A stretch of 64,000 bases of DNA, taken from Rhodococcus yunnanensis NBRC 103083. Its GTDB lineage: Bacteria; Actinomycetota; Actinomycetes; Mycobacteriales; Mycobacteriaceae. Position 1 is the stretch's first letter, and each line of letters opens with the position of its first letter. The notes below the pieces were generated by a model, which was not told the DNA's origin, searched no databases, and saw nothing but the letters and a program-made list of their open reading frames with translations. This document shows positions 9,044-18,298 of the stretch, in pieces. The position numbers were made by a program, and so were the translations under genes. Location of the stretch: the NCBI RefSeq assembly GCF_001895005.1, contig NZ_BCXH01000001.1, forward strand, positions 806,001-870,000, in the 5' to 3' direction.

Positions 9044-9760
9044 GTGGTGGAACGAACGGACGAGCCGAGCACAGCCGATGACGTGCAACTGTCGGCGGTC
9101 GCGCAGGATTACCTGAAGGTGATCTGGACTGCCAGCGAGTGGAGCGAGGACTCGGTCAGTACCAAGATGCTCTCCGAGCGCATCGGAGTCTCCGCGTCGA
9201 CCGTGTCGGAGGCCATTCGCAAGCTTGCCGACCAAGGAATGGTCGACCACGCCCGGTACGGCGCGATCTCGTTGACCGAGCGTGGGCGCACCGCAGCTAT
9301 CGCAATGGTACGACGCCACCGCCTCATCGAGACCTTCCTCGTACGCGAACTCGGGTACGGATGGGACGAGGTGCACGACGAGGCCGAGATTCTCGAACAT
9401 GCCGTCTCGGATTTGATGATGGCTCGGATCGACGCGAAACTCGGTTTCCCGCAACGTGATCCGCACGGCGATCCAATTCCCTCGGTCGATGGCGCCATCA
9501 GTTCACCCGAGGCGACGCGGCTGAGCGACTACAGCGACGGTCAATGCGGACGAGTCGCCAGAATCTCCGATTCCGACCCGGCGATGCTCCGATATTTCGA
9601 TTCGGTCGGCATCACTCTCGATCTGTCCATCACTGTCCTGGAACGACGCGACTACGCGGGCACGGTGGCGATAGAACTCGGCCACCAGAACACGAATGCG
9701 ATCGACCTCGGACAGCGCGCCGCCGAGGCCATCTGGATGGTGCCCTCACAGACCTCGTAG
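9044..9760 (+). CDS. DtxR/MntR-family metal-dependent regulator (SirR-like)
   Basis: Iron/manganese-responsive repressor expected to control the upstream importer. 238 residues: winged HTH (residues about 10-75, with SERIGVSASTVSEAIRKLAD), metal-binding/dimerisation domain (about 76-140, with HRLIETFL and the EILEHAVSD helix carrying metal ligands), and a C-terminal FeoA/SH3-like domain (about 160-235). Start GTG 9044 is chosen because a -10 box ends 7 bases before it; the open frame starts earlier. Its position between truB and ribF matches Rv2788 (sirR, shown to be a Mn sensor). Overlaps the convergent truB end by 15 bp. Confidence 0.9.
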   Translation: MVERTDEPSTADDVQLSAVAQDYLKVIWTASEWSEDSVSTKMLSERIGVSASTVSEAIRKLADQGMVDHARYGAISLTERGRTAAIAMVRRHRLIETFLVRELGYGWDEVHDEAEILEHAVSDLMMARIDAKLGFPQRDPHGDPIPSVDGAISSPEATRLSDYSDGQCGRVARISDSDPAMLRYFDSVGITLDLSITVLERRDYAGTVAIELGHQNTNAIDLGQRAAEAIWMVPSQTS

Positions 9761-10672
9761 TGTCGCCGGGCGCACCACCAACACCGAGCTCGCTCGCTTG
9801 CCCTTCTCCTGCAGCAGCGCGATCGTGTGCCCGGTCGGGTCGATGGCCGCATAGACACCGTCCAGACCGATCGGATCCAACCACCTGCCCTGACTGATCG
9901 CCTCGGCCTCGACGTCGTCGATCTGCCTGTGTGGGAATGCTGTTCGCGCTGCTTGATCGATGTCCAAGCTCACGGTCGGATCGTCGGCGAGTTCTTCGAG
10001 TGTTCGAGCGTGTTCGAGGGTGAACGGTCCGACGCGCGTTCGCCGCAGCGCAGTCAGATGGCCTCCGACGCCGAGCGCGGCGCCGAGGTCACGTGCGAGC
10101 GCACGAATGTACGTACCGGACGAGCAGTCGACCTCGACGTCCAGATCGACGAACTCGGTGCCTGGGACGTCACGACGAGCGACGAGATCGAACCGCGTGA
10201 CACTGACCTTCCGTGCGGGCAGGGTGAACTCCTCCCCCGCCCGAATCAGTTTGTGCGCGCGCGTCCCGTCGACCTTGATGGCACTGACGCTCGCAGGCAC
10301 CTGTTCGATGTCGCCGGTGAGATCACCGATCCGTGCTGCGATATCGCCGTCGAGCACAGCGAGCGCCGAGTGATCCGCGACCGTCTCACCTTCGGCGTCG
10401 TCGGTGGTGGTGGAGCGTCCGAGGCGAATCGTCGCCGTGTACGCCTTCGTGGTCAACGCCAGCAGTCCCAACATCTTCGTCGCACGCTCGATTCCGAGCA
10501 CCAGTACACCGGTGGCCATCGGATCCAGCGTGCCGGCATGACCCACTTTCCGAGTCTTCAGCAATTTTCGGCACGACGCGACGACGTCGTGACTCGTGAC
10601 TCCCTGGCCCTTGTCGACGACCAACAACCCGGCACCGACGAGGCCGGAGGACAACTTTCCACGTGCAGACAC
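9746..10672 (-). CDS. truB: tRNA pseudouridine(55) synthase
   Basis: Isomerises U55 in the T-loop of tRNAs. 308 residues. The catalytic motif GTLDPMATGVL is at residues 47-57, with Asp50 as nucleophile; SCSSGTYIRALARDLG and a C-terminal PUA-like extension follow. GTG start at 10672. Shares its 3' end with the convergent metal regulator. Normally part of the nus/infB region in actinobacteria, here about 10 kb from rbfA. Confidence 0.96.
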   Translation of the reverse strand: MSARGKLSSGLVGAGLLVVDKGQGVTSHDVVASCRKLLKTRKVGHAGTLDPMATGVLVLGIERATKMLGLLALTTKAYTATIRLGRSTTTDDAEGETVADHSALAVLDGDIAARIGDLTGDIEQVPASVSAIKVDGTRAHKLIRAGEEFTLPARKVSVTRFDLVARRDVPGTEFVDLDVEVDCSSGTYIRALARDLGAALGVGGHLTALRRTRVGPFTLEHARTLEELADDPTVSLDIDQAARTAFPHRQIDDVEAEAISQGRWLDPIGLDGVYAAIDPTGHTIALLQEKGKRASSVLVVRPATLRGL

Positions 10673-10698
10673 GAGTGATCATTGTGCCAGCAGTGGGC

Positions 10699-11364
10699 CT
10701 ACGTCACCGCAATCGCGGTCACTATCAGGCCGTCGGAGACGAGCCACCGCCCGTCGAAGGACGTCAGCGGCGGCCCGGACACGGTCTGCCCCGAGACGAG
10801 CAACCTCGAATGGAAGGTGCCGGAGACGTCGTCACCACTCCCGGTGCGCACGAAAGTGATGTGCGCGTCCTCGAACCCGAGCCAACGCCCGGTCAGCGGC
10901 TCCCAGGCCTTGTACGTGGCTTCCTTGGCGCAGAACAGCAGGCGATCCCAGTGCGTACCGTCGTCGACGAGCCCGCTCAGCCAATCGCGCTCGGCAGGAA
11001 GACTCACTGCGTCCAGCACGCCGTCGGGCAACGGGCCGTGCGGCTCTGCGTCGATACCTACCGACCGCACCTGCAAGGCATGCGCCAGAACTGCGCCTCG
11101 GTACCCGTCGCAGTGGGTGAGGCTGCCGACGACGCCTTTCGGCCATTGCGGCGCGCCCGACTTTCCCCTCATGATCGCGGCTGGTTCGATACCCAGTTTG
11201 CCCATGGCCAGTCGTGCGCAGTGACGCGCGGAGGTGAACTCACGTTTGCGCTTGTCGACGGCTTTCGCGACCAGCGGCGCCTCGAGGGGATGCGGCACCA
11301 GGCCGGGAGGGTCCGCGAACAGCTCTGCGGCCACGACGCCGTTCGGCAGGATGGACTCGATCAA
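10699..11364 (-). CDS. pptT: 4'-phosphopantetheinyl transferase, PptT type
   Basis: Loads phosphopantetheine from CoA onto carrier proteins for polyketide, siderophore and (in mycolata) mycolic-acid synthesis. 221 residues. Sfp-type metal/CoA motifs: GIDAEPHG and FCAKEATYKAW. Start TTG at 11364 overlaps the pptH stop (TTGA), giving a length and N-terminus (LIESILPNGVVAAELF) close to M. tuberculosis PptT; no other start codon lies near the domain in frame. The pair matches Rv2794c-Rv2795c. Confidence 0.93.
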   Translation of the reverse strand: MIESILPNGVVAAELFADPPGLVPHPLEAPLVAKAVDKRKREFTSARHCARLAMGKLGIEPAAIMRGKSGAPQWPKGVVGSLTHCDGYRGAVLAHALQVRSVGIDAEPHGPLPDGVLDAVSLPAERDWLSGLVDDGTHWDRLLFCAKEATYKAWEPLTGRWLGFEDAHITFVRTGSGDDVSGTFHSRLLVSGQTVSGPPLTSFDGRWLVSDGLIVTAIAVT

Positions 11365-12284
11365 CGCTGCGACCTCATCTTCTCGACTTCTGCTTCCATC
11401 TCCGGAGTGACCGTGAAGTGACCGCCCCATTTGTTCAGCGCCCCAGCGGGATATTCGGGTACCGGAAGGATCTGCCGGAGCACGTTCTCGGGCAAACCGC
11501 GCCGCTGCCATTCCCGCGGGTAGCCGACCGAGACCTCCTCGAATCGGACGCCGTCGTAGTACGTGGTTCGGGGAATGTGGAGATGCCCGTACACCGCGCA
11601 CACTGCGTTGTACCGGGTGTGCCAATCAGCTGTCAGCGTGGATCCGCACCACAGCGCGAACTCCGGATAGAACAGCACCTCGGTCGGCTGCCGAACGAGG
11701 GGAAAATGATTGATCAACACTGTCGGAATCGACAGATCGAGCGCGTCGAGCCGCGCGCGGGTCGACGCGATTCGGGCGCGGCTCCATGCGTCTCGACTCG
11801 CATAAGGAGCAGGAGAGAGCAGGAACTCGTCGGTTGCGACGACGTTCTTGTCCCGCGCGATCGTCAGCCCGTGCTCCTTGTCCACCGCACCGCTGGGAAG
11901 GAACGAGTAGTCGTAGAGAAGGAACATCGGTACCAGCGTCGCCGGTCCACCTTCGCCGTCCCACACGGGGTACGGATCCTCGGGAGTGATCACGTCGATC
12001 TCCCGGCACAGATTCACCAGATATTCGTATCGAGCGACACCGTGGATCTGAACGGGATCTTTCGCGGTGGTCCACAATTCATGGTTTCCGGGTACCCAGA
12101 TCACCTTCGCGAACCGGCTCCGCAGCAGCTCGAGCGCCCACTTGATGTCGTCGGTCTTCTCGGAGACGTCGCCGGCAACTATCAACCAGTCCTCCGGCGA
12201 TTGCGGCACGATTCCCTCGGTCACCGGGCGGTTCCCTCGATGCCCGATATGAATGTCACTGACTGCCCAGAGCTTGGCTGTCAC
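11361..12284 (-). CDS. pptH: Metallophosphoesterase, phosphopantetheinyl hydrolase PptH type
   Basis: Calcineurin-like phosphoesterase. Its M. tuberculosis homologue Rv2795c removes phosphopantetheine from carrier proteins, opposing PptT. 307 residues. Metal motifs in order: DIHIGH (from residue 10), GDVSE, GNHELW, NHFPL and GHLHIP. Start GTG at 12284 is chosen over ATG 12341 because GGAAGGA lies 9 bases upstream and the N-terminus fits the family, while the ATG has GGGGAGG directly abutting it. Overlap with pptT couples loading and unloading enzymes. Confidence 0.88.
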   Translation of the reverse strand: MTAKLWAVSDIHIGHRGNRPVTEGIVPQSPEDWLIVAGDVSEKTDDIKWALELLRSRFAKVIWVPGNHELWTTAKDPVQIHGVARYEYLVNLCREIDVITPEDPYPVWDGEGGPATLVPMFLLYDYSFLPSGAVDKEHGLTIARDKNVVATDEFLLSPAPYASRDAWSRARIASTRARLDALDLSIPTVLINHFPLVRQPTEVLFYPEFALWCGSTLTADWHTRYNAVCAVYGHLHIPRTTYYDGVRFEEVSVGYPREWQRRGLPENVLRQILPVPEYPAGALNKWGGHFTVTPEMEAEVEKMRSQR

Positions 12285-12391
12285 AGGCCACGGTCCTTCC
12301 GACGGAGCGGTACTCGATTCGAAGAGTGTCCAACGTCCCATCCTCCCCTGGAATTCCCGGAGCCCTGATGTCGGGGTCCCACCACCGATGA

Positions 12392-12397
12392 CACAAT
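12392..12397 (+). promoter_or_regulatory. -10 box of small membrane protein gene
   Basis: CACAAT placed so that transcription would start exactly at the ATG 12404 (leaderless). No clear -35 box. Confidence 0.3.
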
Positions 12398-12403
12398 CGA
12401 GCC

Positions 12404-12598
12404 ATGGGATACCTTTCCGCGTCCGAGAAGAGCGGCCTCCGAGCCGGAATGGTCCTCACCGTGATGGCCGCATTCCTCGCCGGCATCGCATCGGACAGCT
12501 TCGTGTCGGGATTTCTGATCACGGCGGTGGTGTGCAGTGTCGCGTTGACGGCTGCGGCTTTCCTCGCGCGAGCGGTCGTATCGAGAAGGAGACGCTGA
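12404..12598 (+). CDS. Small two-span membrane protein, function unknown
   Basis: 64 residues with two hydrophobic segments (about 14-28, AGMVLTVMAAFLAGI, and 35-57) and a basic tail ending in SRRRR. I do not recognise a family. It is divergent from pptH and 43 bp upstream of the molybdate-sensor gene on the same strand. The candidate -10 box and membrane-like composition support it being real. Confidence 0.55.
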   Translation: MGYLSASEKSGLRAGMVLTVMAAFLAGIASDSFVSGFLITAVVCSVALTAAAFLARAVVSRRRR

Positions 12599-12628
12599 CT
12601 CGATCCGGCAGATCCGCATCTGCTGGTC

Positions 12629-12634
12629 TAGAGT
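12629..12634 (+). promoter_or_regulatory. -10 box of molybdate operon
   Basis: TAGAGT, ending 7 bases before the ATG at 12642, implying a nearly leaderless transcript for the HTH-TOBE gene and perhaps modABC. Confidence 0.35.
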
Positions 12635-12641
12635 TCGATCC

Positions 12642-13040
12642 ATGCCGCATTCACGGATTCGCGTCAAGGATGCAGCCGCACTTCTCGGCGTCAGTGACGA
12701 CACCGTGCGCAGGTGGATCGACAGCGACGCGTTGGTCTCCCACAAGGACGACTCGGGCCGAAAGGTCGTCGACGGGCCGGATCTCGCGCGGTTCGCTCGC
12801 GAGCACGCGTCGCCTCCGCCCGATCCGACAGGTACCGGAAGCTCGGCACGCAATCGGCTCGTCGGACTCGTCACCAAAGTCACCTCCGACACGGTGATGA
12901 GCGAAGTCGAGATGCAATGCGGACCGTTCACCGTCGTCTCGCTGATGAGTACCGAATCGGTGCGCACCCTCGAACTCGAACCGGGAAAGCTCGCAGTCGC
13001 CGTCGTCAAGGCGACCACCGTCATCGTCGAAGCCCCCTGA
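12642..13040 (+). CDS. HTH-TOBE molybdate-responsive DNA-binding protein
   Basis: 132 residues: an N-terminal excisionase/MerR-like helix-turn-helix (residues about 7-45, KDAAALLGVSDDTVRRWID), a Pro/Gly linker and a C-terminal TOBE (Mop) domain (about 68-130) of the kind that binds molybdate or tungstate. It lies 20 bp upstream of modA, so it probably senses cytoplasmic molybdate and regulates the operon. This compact architecture differs from E. coli ModE (winged HTH plus two TOBE domains). Binding site not identified. Confidence 0.85.
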   Translation: MPHSRIRVKDAAALLGVSDDTVRRWIDSDALVSHKDDSGRKVVDGPDLARFAREHASPPPDPTGTGSSARNRLVGLVTKVTSDTVMSEVEMQCGPFTVVSLMSTESVRTLELEPGKLAVAVVKATTVIVEAP

Positions 13041-13060
13041 CACCCTTCCAGGAGACAACA

Positions 13061-13861
13061 GTGAAATTCGCACTCACCGCCGCCGTCACACTCGTGGCTT
13101 CGGCGGCCCTGCTCGCCGGCTGTTCCAGTTCCGATTCGTCGGACACGCCGTCGGACTCTTCGACGACCACCGCAGGTAGCGAGATCACCGGGGACATCAC
13201 CGTGTTCGCCGCCGCATCTCTGAAAGCGACGTTCACCGAGTTGGGTGAGACGTTCGAGTCCGAGAACCCGGGTACCCAAGTGGAGTTCAACTTCGCAGGC
13301 TCGTCCGATCTGGTCACCCAGCTGACTCAGGGCGCACCAGCCGATGTGTTCGCCTCCGCCGACACCAACAACATGACGAAGGCAGTCGACGGTGATCTGG
13401 TTGCAGACGATCCGACGAACTTCGCCACGAACACACTGACCATCGTGACCGCGCCCGGCAACCCCAAGAACATCACCTCGTTCGCCGACCTGGCCAACCC
13501 CGACGTGTTGACCGTCATCTGTGCCCCGCAGGTTCCCTGCGGCAGTGCCACCAAGAAGGTCGAGGACGCCACCGGCACCACCATCCCCGCCGTCAGCGAG
13601 GAGTCGGCGGTGACCGATGTACTCGGCAAGGTCACGTCCGGCCAGGCCGATGCGGGCCTCGTCTACGTCACCGATGCAGCCGGAGTGGGCGACAAGGTCA
13701 CCGCAGTGTCGTTTCCCGAATCGGCCGGGGCTGTGAACACCTACCCGATCGCGGTGCTGAAGAGCAGTGACAATGCCGCGACCGCGGCTGCCTTCGACGC
13801 TCTTGTCACCGGGGCGACCGGCCGAGAGGTGCTGGCGGCGGCAGGGTTCGCCGCGCCGTGA
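13061..13861 (+). CDS. modA: Molybdate ABC transporter substrate-binding lipoprotein
   Basis: Binds molybdate/tungstate outside the membrane. 266 residues. Lipoprotein signal with lipobox LAGC (Cys21), a Ser/Thr/Asp-rich linker, then the ModA fold with [22 protein letters not shown] and PADVFASAD, the segments that line the oxyanion site. GTG start at 13061 has AGGAG 7 bases upstream. Stop overlaps the modB start (GTGA). Confidence 0.96.
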   Translation: MKFALTAAVTLVASAALLAGCSSSDSSDTPSDSSTTTAGSEITGDITVFAAASLKATFTELGETFESENPGTQVEFNFAGSSDLVTQLTQGAPADVFASADTNNMTKAVDGDLVADDPTNFATNTLTIVTAPGNPKNITSFADLANPDVLTVICAPQVPCGSATKKVEDATGTTIPAVSEESAVTDVLGKVTSGQADAGLVYVTDAAGVGDKVTAVSFPESAGAVNTYPIAVLKSSDNAATAAAFDALVTGATGREVLAAAGFAAP

Positions 13862-14667
13862 CGTCCGATCGCCGCGGGGACGATGTTCGTGTCGGACTTC
13901 CGATATGGGTATTCGTTCCCGCCGCGATGGGCGCGCTTTTCGTCGTCACCCCACTGATCGCAATACTCCTGAAGATCGACTGGCCCAACTTCGTGCCGCT
14001 CGTCACGTCCGAGGCGTCGCGAACAGCGTTGCTGCTCAGTCTGAAGACCGCGGCGATGAGTACGTTCCTGTGCGTCGTCTTCGGTGTTCCGATGGCACTC
14101 GTGCTCGCCCGAACCGACTTTCGCGGTCTGTCGGTCCTTCGTGCCCTCGTGCTACTCCCCCTCGTTCTGCCACCGGTCGTCGGAGGCATCGCACTGCTCT
14201 ACACCTTCGGTCGCCTCGGACTTCTCGGCGAGCATCTCGAAGCCTGGGGCATCAGTATCGCGTTCTCGACGACTGCCGTGGTTCTCGCCCAGACATTCGT
14301 CTCGCTTCCTTTCCTCGTGGTCAGCCTCGAAGGCGCACTGCGCAGTTCGGGACGCGACTTCGAGGTTGTCGCCGCAACGCTCGGTGCACGACCGACGACG
14401 GTGCTACGCAGGGTGACTATTCCACTGGTACTGCCGGGGTTGGTGTCCGGTGCTGTGCTGGCATTCGCTCGCGCACTCGGTGAGTTCGGGGCAACTCTCA
14501 CGTTCGCGGGCTCGCTGCAAGGCGTCACGAGGACACTGCCCCTGGAGATCTACCTGCAACGCGAGACCGACGCCGATGCAGCCGTGGCTCTGTCTCTCCT
14601 GCTGATCGTCGTCGCCGCCATCATCGTGGTCGCGGCCCGGGGGTCTCGTGTGGCAGGGGCACTGTGA
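13858..14667 (+). CDS. modB: Molybdate ABC transporter permease
   Basis: 269-residue inner-membrane subunit with about five to six transmembrane segments. The EAA loop is visible ([19 protein letters not shown]), followed by the ModB-typical [17 protein letters not shown] overlaps at both ends with modA and modC indicate tight translational coupling. Confidence 0.95.
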   Translation: MTSDRRGDDVRVGLPIWVFVPAAMGALFVVTPLIAILLKIDWPNFVPLVTSEASRTALLLSLKTAAMSTFLCVVFGVPMALVLARTDFRGLSVLRALVLLPLVLPPVVGGIALLYTFGRLGLLGEHLEAWGISIAFSTTAVVLAQTFVSLPFLVVSLEGALRSSGRDFEVVAATLGARPTTVLRRVTIPLVLPGLVSGAVLAFARALGEFGATLTFAGSLQGVTRTLPLEIYLQRETDADAAVALSLLLIVVAAIIVVAARGSRVAGAL

Positions 14668-15737
14668 GCAGCATCGACCTCACTGCACACCTGCCGCGCC
14701 GCGACGTGAGTTTCGAACTGAGCGTCGCCGACGGCGAGGTGGTCGCGGTGCTCGGGCCCAACGGCGCAGGCAAATCCACGTTGCTCTCGCTCGTGGCGGG
14801 CCTGCTCCGGCCCGAGTCCGGCCGAATCCTGCTCGGCTCCGACATCGTGACCGACACACGGACCGGCATATTCGTGCCCGCGCACGCCCGCGGAGTCGCC
14901 ACTCTGAACCAGAGCGCTTTGCTCTTCCCCCACCTGACGGTCGAGGCCAACGTCGCCTTCGCGCCGCGCAGCAGAGGCGTCGGGCGCCGCGAATCACGCA
15001 CCATCGCGCGTACCTGGTTGGCCGCCGTCGGCGCGACGGAGCTCGCCGATCGACGACCATCGCAGCTGTCCGGTGGTCAGGCACAGCGCGTCGCGATCGC
15101 CCGCGCCCTCGCGGCCGAGCCCCGCGTCCTGCTGCTCGACGAGCCGATGTCCGCCCTCGACGTCGGCATGGCACCTGCGGTGCGTCGCCTGCTCCGCACA
15201 GTGCTACGAGAGCAGCGACGCACCGCCGTCATCGTCACTCACGACCTGCTCGACGCTCTTGCCCTCGCCGACACGGTCGTCGTGGTCGAGTCCGGCCGAA
15301 TCGTCGAACGTGGCACCACGACCGATGTTCTTTCGGCACCACGCAGCTCGTTCGCCGCCAGGATCGCGGGCGTGAACTTGCTATCCGGCACCGCGACCGG
15401 CACCGATTCGCTGCGGACGCCGTGGGGACATTCCGTCTTCGGCCACGGGGACGTCGCCGACGGTCCGGCGGTCGCTGTGTTCTCGCCCGCTGCCGTCGCC
15501 GTCCACCTCGAGCCCCCGCATGCCAGCCCGCGCAACGTGATTCCGATCGTGCTCACCGAGATGGACGTGCACGGCGCCACCGTTCGACTGCGCGGCGCCG
15601 ACAACCCCGACGGAACTCCGGGAATCGCCGCCGACGTCACACCTGCTGCCGTTGCCGAGCTCGACCTCGAACCCGGCAAGCAGGTCTACTTCGTCGTCAA
15701 GAGCCAGGAGATCGGCATTCACTCGGCGTCGAGGTGA
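14664..15737 (+). CDS. modC: Molybdate ABC transporter ATP-binding protein
   Basis: 357-residue ATPase. Walker [10 protein letters not shown] (31-39), ABC signature LSGGQAQR, Walker B LLLLDEP, switch HDLLD, and a C-terminal TOBE domain (about 285-350) that can bind molybdate and inhibit transport when the cell is replete. GTG start overlaps the modB stop. The 3' end overlaps the convergent leuA-like gene by 19 bp. Confidence 0.95.
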   Translation: MSSIDLTAHLPRRDVSFELSVADGEVVAVLGPNGAGKSTLLSLVAGLLRPESGRILLGSDIVTDTRTGIFVPAHARGVATLNQSALLFPHLTVEANVAFAPRSRGVGRRESRTIARTWLAAVGATELADRRPSQLSGGQAQRVAIARALAAEPRVLLLDEPMSALDVGMAPAVRRLLRTVLREQRRTAVIVTHDLLDALALADTVVVVESGRIVERGTTTDVLSAPRSSFAARIAGVNLLSGTATGTDSLRTPWGHSVFGHGDVADGPAVAVFSPAAVAVHLEPPHASPRNVIPIVLTEMDVHGATVRLRGADNPDGTPGIAADVTPAAVAELDLEPGKQVYFVVKSQEIGIHSASR

Positions 15738-17449
15738 ACACCCGCCCGGTGCACAGCCGCCATGACAGCGTGCAGCGAAGACTCGACCACCGATTCGCTC
15801 AGAGCGACGCCCCACACGGTCGCACCCGACACCGATGCCTCCACGTACGTGACCGCGGTGGCCGAATTACCGGAGGCAATGGAATGCTGAGTCAAGCCGA
15901 GCACCGTGATCTCGCGCCCCGAATCACCGAGCAGGTTCGCCAACGCGTCGACCGGGCCGGACCCGATGCCGGTGTGCGACCGGTCTGCACCCCCCTCTCG
16001 AATGATCGCGCGCAGCAGCGTCTTTCCGTGTTCTTCCGTCGAGATGTCCCAGGAGACGAGCCGTAGATCTGCCTGCGTCGTGTAGGCCGTGCAGAACAGA
16101 TCCCACAACTGTTCCGACGTCACCTCGACACCGTCGTTCTCGGCTGCGCGTTGAACCGTTCGTGCGAAGTCGATCTGGAGCCTGCGGGGCAGCACGAGAC
16201 CGTGATCGGCTTCGAGCAGGTACGCGCTGCCGCCTTTGCCGGACTGACTGTTGACTCGGATGACGGCGTCGTAGTCTCGCCCGACGTCGGCGGGGTCGAT
16301 CGGCAGATACGGCACAGCCCAGGGCGATCGCGATGCCGCGACTCCGGTTCTGTCCGCCTCGGCGCGGTGGTGTGTCAGCCCCTTCTTGATCGCGTCCTGA
16401 TGGGTTCCCGAAAAGGCGGTGTAGACGAGATCACCTGCGTATGGGTGTCGTTCGTGTACGGCAATTCGATTGCAGTACTCCACGGTCCGGCGAACCTCGT
16501 CGATATCGGAGAAGTCGATCATCGGGTCCACGCCCTGCGCGTACAGATTCAGCGCCAGCGTGACCAGATCGACGTTCCCGGTGCGCTCACCGTTGCCGAA
16601 CAAGCATCCTTCGACACGCTGCGCGCCTGCCATCACCGCAAGCTCCGCGCATGCCACTCCGGTTCCACGATCGTTGTGCGGGTGTACCGACAGAATCACC
16701 GACCCGCGTCTGTCCAGATGACGATGCATGTATTCGATCTGATCTGCGTAGATGTTGGGAGTGGCCACTTCCACTGTGGCCGGCAGATTGTGAATCACCG
16801 GTCGATCCGGCGACGCATCCCACAGCGAGGACATCCCGTTGCAGATCTCCAGAACATAGTCGGGTTCGGTGAGGTTGAAGACCTCGGGAGAGAACTCGAA
16901 CCGGATGCCCTCCCGGGTGCCGGCGGACCGAGCGATCGTCTCGCCTGCTGCGAAGATCAGCTCCCGCAACTCGTCTCGTTCCTTCGCCAATACGACTTGC
17001 CGCCAGGTCGGCGCGGTAGCGGTGTACATGTGGACGACGACGTCGGACAGCCCTTCGATGGAGAGGAAGGTTCTGGCTATCAGGTCGTCGCGGGCTGCGG
17101 TGAAAACGACGATGGTGACATCGTTCGGGACGGTCCCGACCAACGACCTGACGAAATCGAAGTCGGTCTGGCTCGCGGACGGATAGCCGACCTCGATCTC
17201 CTTGTAGCCCAGTCGAACCATGAGGTCGAACATCCGGCGCTTTCGGCTCGGATCCATCGGCTCGGCAAGTGCCTGGTTACCGTCGCGCAGATCCACCGGA
17301 ACCCAGAGCGGCGCGGAGCGAGTATGCGCACTCGGCCACGTGCGATTCTCCAGCGGAATCGCGACGCGGTCTTCGACGGGCCGATATCGACCCCACGCCA
17401 TGCCAGAGGGTCGTTGACGATTCCAGGTCGGTGAGGCAGTTTCGGTCAT
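15719..17449 (-). CDS. leuA: 2-isopropylmalate synthase (LeuA family, possible second copy)
   Basis: Condenses acetyl-CoA with 2-oxoisovalerate, first step of leucine synthesis. 576 residues. Catalytic barrel with [30 protein letters not shown] (metal ligands) and [19 protein letters not shown]-terminal regulatory domain from about 440. Start ATG at 17449 ([14 protein letters not shown]) matches actinobacterial LeuA; an in-frame ATG at 17491 is also possible. It is not near ask/asd, leuA's usual site in related genomes, and it pairs with a divergent GntR/FCD regulator, so it may be a paralogue with separate control or a related acyl-malate synthase. Confidence 0.85.
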   Translation of the reverse strand: MTETASPTWNRQRPSGMAWGRYRPVEDRVAIPLENRTWPSAHTRSAPLWVPVDLRDGNQALAEPMDPSRKRRMFDLMVRLGYKEIEVGYPSASQTDFDFVRSLVGTVPNDVTIVVFTAARDDLIARTFLSIEGLSDVVVHMYTATAPTWRQVVLAKERDELRELIFAAGETIARSAGTREGIRFEFSPEVFNLTEPDYVLEICNGMSSLWDASPDRPVIHNLPATVEVATPNIYADQIEYMHRHLDRRGSVILSVHPHNDRGTGVACAELAVMAGAQRVEGCLFGNGERTGNVDLVTLALNLYAQGVDPMIDFSDIDEVRRTVEYCNRIAVHERHPYAGDLVYTAFSGTHQDAIKKGLTHHRAEADRTGVAASRSPWAVPYLPIDPADVGRDYDAVIRVNSQSGKGGSAYLLEADHGLVLPRRLQIDFARTVQRAAENDGVEVTSEQLWDLFCTAYTTQADLRLVSWDISTEEHGKTLLRAIIREGGADRSHTGIGSGPVDALANLLGDSGREITVLGLTQHSIASGNSATAVTYVEASVSGATVWGVALSESVVESSLHAVMAAVHRAGVHLDAE

Positions 17450-17568
17450 TTCCACAATCCTTCGCTGACGTTTCGAAGCGTGGACCGACATGGGTACAAC
17501 CCCGCGACGAGGTGCCGGTCAGGAACAGGCCTCGCCGCGGCATCGAAGAAGTTGCATCTTTCGCCACA

Positions 17569-17606
17569 TGTCTGAGAACTGTAATACAAATGCGACTACT
17601 CAGACA
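17569..17606. promoter_or_regulatory. Candidate GntR/FCD operator between leuA and its regulator
   Basis: Perfect 8-bp inverted repeat TGTCTGAG (17569-17576) and CTCAGACA (17599-17606), 22 bp apart. Inside it, TGTAATACA (17580-17588) fits the GTnnnAC core of FadR-like sites. It lies 26-63 bp before the regulator ATG. Confidence 0.45.
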
Positions 17607-17631
17607 AGTGGGTACGCGCAATACTGGGGCC

Positions 17632-18297
17632 ATGACAACAGGCAGCCATCTGCGACCGATAGATCGAGCTGTCTTTGCACTCGGGCAGAGAATCGCCGAC
17701 GGCGAATGGCCGGTGGGGTCGAAGATCCCCGGCGAGACAACGCTCGCAGCAGACCTCGGAGTCGGCAGATCCACCGTCCGAGAGGCCATCCGGGAACTGG
17801 CGACGCGCGGGCTGCTCCGAACACGGCAAGGCGCAGGCGTCTTCGTCCTGGCACGTACGATCCCCGCCGACGTGGCCGATACCGTCAGGCGTGCTCGTTT
17901 CGCGGACGTCTCCGAAGTCCGTCGCATCGTCGAAGTCGAGGCAGCGGTCCTGGCCGCACAGCGGCGAACCGAACAGGATCTCGTGCGGATGTCCGCCGCG
18001 TTGGAGGAGCGACACCACTCGTCGCAGCGGTCGGACGTCGAATTCGTCGACGCCGACATCGCATTTCACGAGTCGGTGATCGACGCTGCTCACAACCCGG
18101 TGCTGTCCGACCTCTTCGCGACGTTCGTGCCGCGACTTCGGGAGAGTCTGACGACCTACACGCGCGAGATCCTTGCACGCGAGCCGGGAGCCGAGCCGGA
18201 CGTCGATGTGCATCGAGCCCTGTTGATCGCGATCACCGCGCGCAACGCTGCCGAAGCAGGACATGTGGTGCGTCGCCATCTCGGAGCACAGGAGTGA
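17632..18297 (+). CDS. GntR-family regulator with FCD (FadR-like) domain
   Basis: 221 residues. N-terminal winged helix (about 10-75, PGETTLAADLGVGRSTVREAIRELATRGLLRTRQGAGVFV) and an all-helical FCD ligand domain with the metal-ligand pattern (DADIAFHESVIDAAHN, later HRALLIAITARNA and HVVRRHL). Divergent from the leuA-like gene with a 182-bp shared region, so it probably controls it in response to a carboxylic acid. ATG at 17632. Ends 1 bp before the convergent dinF. Confidence 0.9.
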   Translation: MTTGSHLRPIDRAVFALGQRIADGEWPVGSKIPGETTLAADLGVGRSTVREAIRELATRGLLRTRQGAGVFVLARTIPADVADTVRRARFADVSEVRRIVEVEAAVLAAQRRTEQDLVRMSAALEERHHSSQRSDVEFVDADIAFHESVIDAAHNPVLSDLFATFVPRLRESLTTYTREILAREPGAEPDVDVHRALLIAITARNAAEAGHVVRRHLGAQE

Positions 18298-18298
18298 C

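Noticed and set aside
17450-17631. Leucine leader peptide or T-box ahead of leuA
   Set aside because: No Leu-rich short frame, terminator/antiterminator pair or T-box sequence found.
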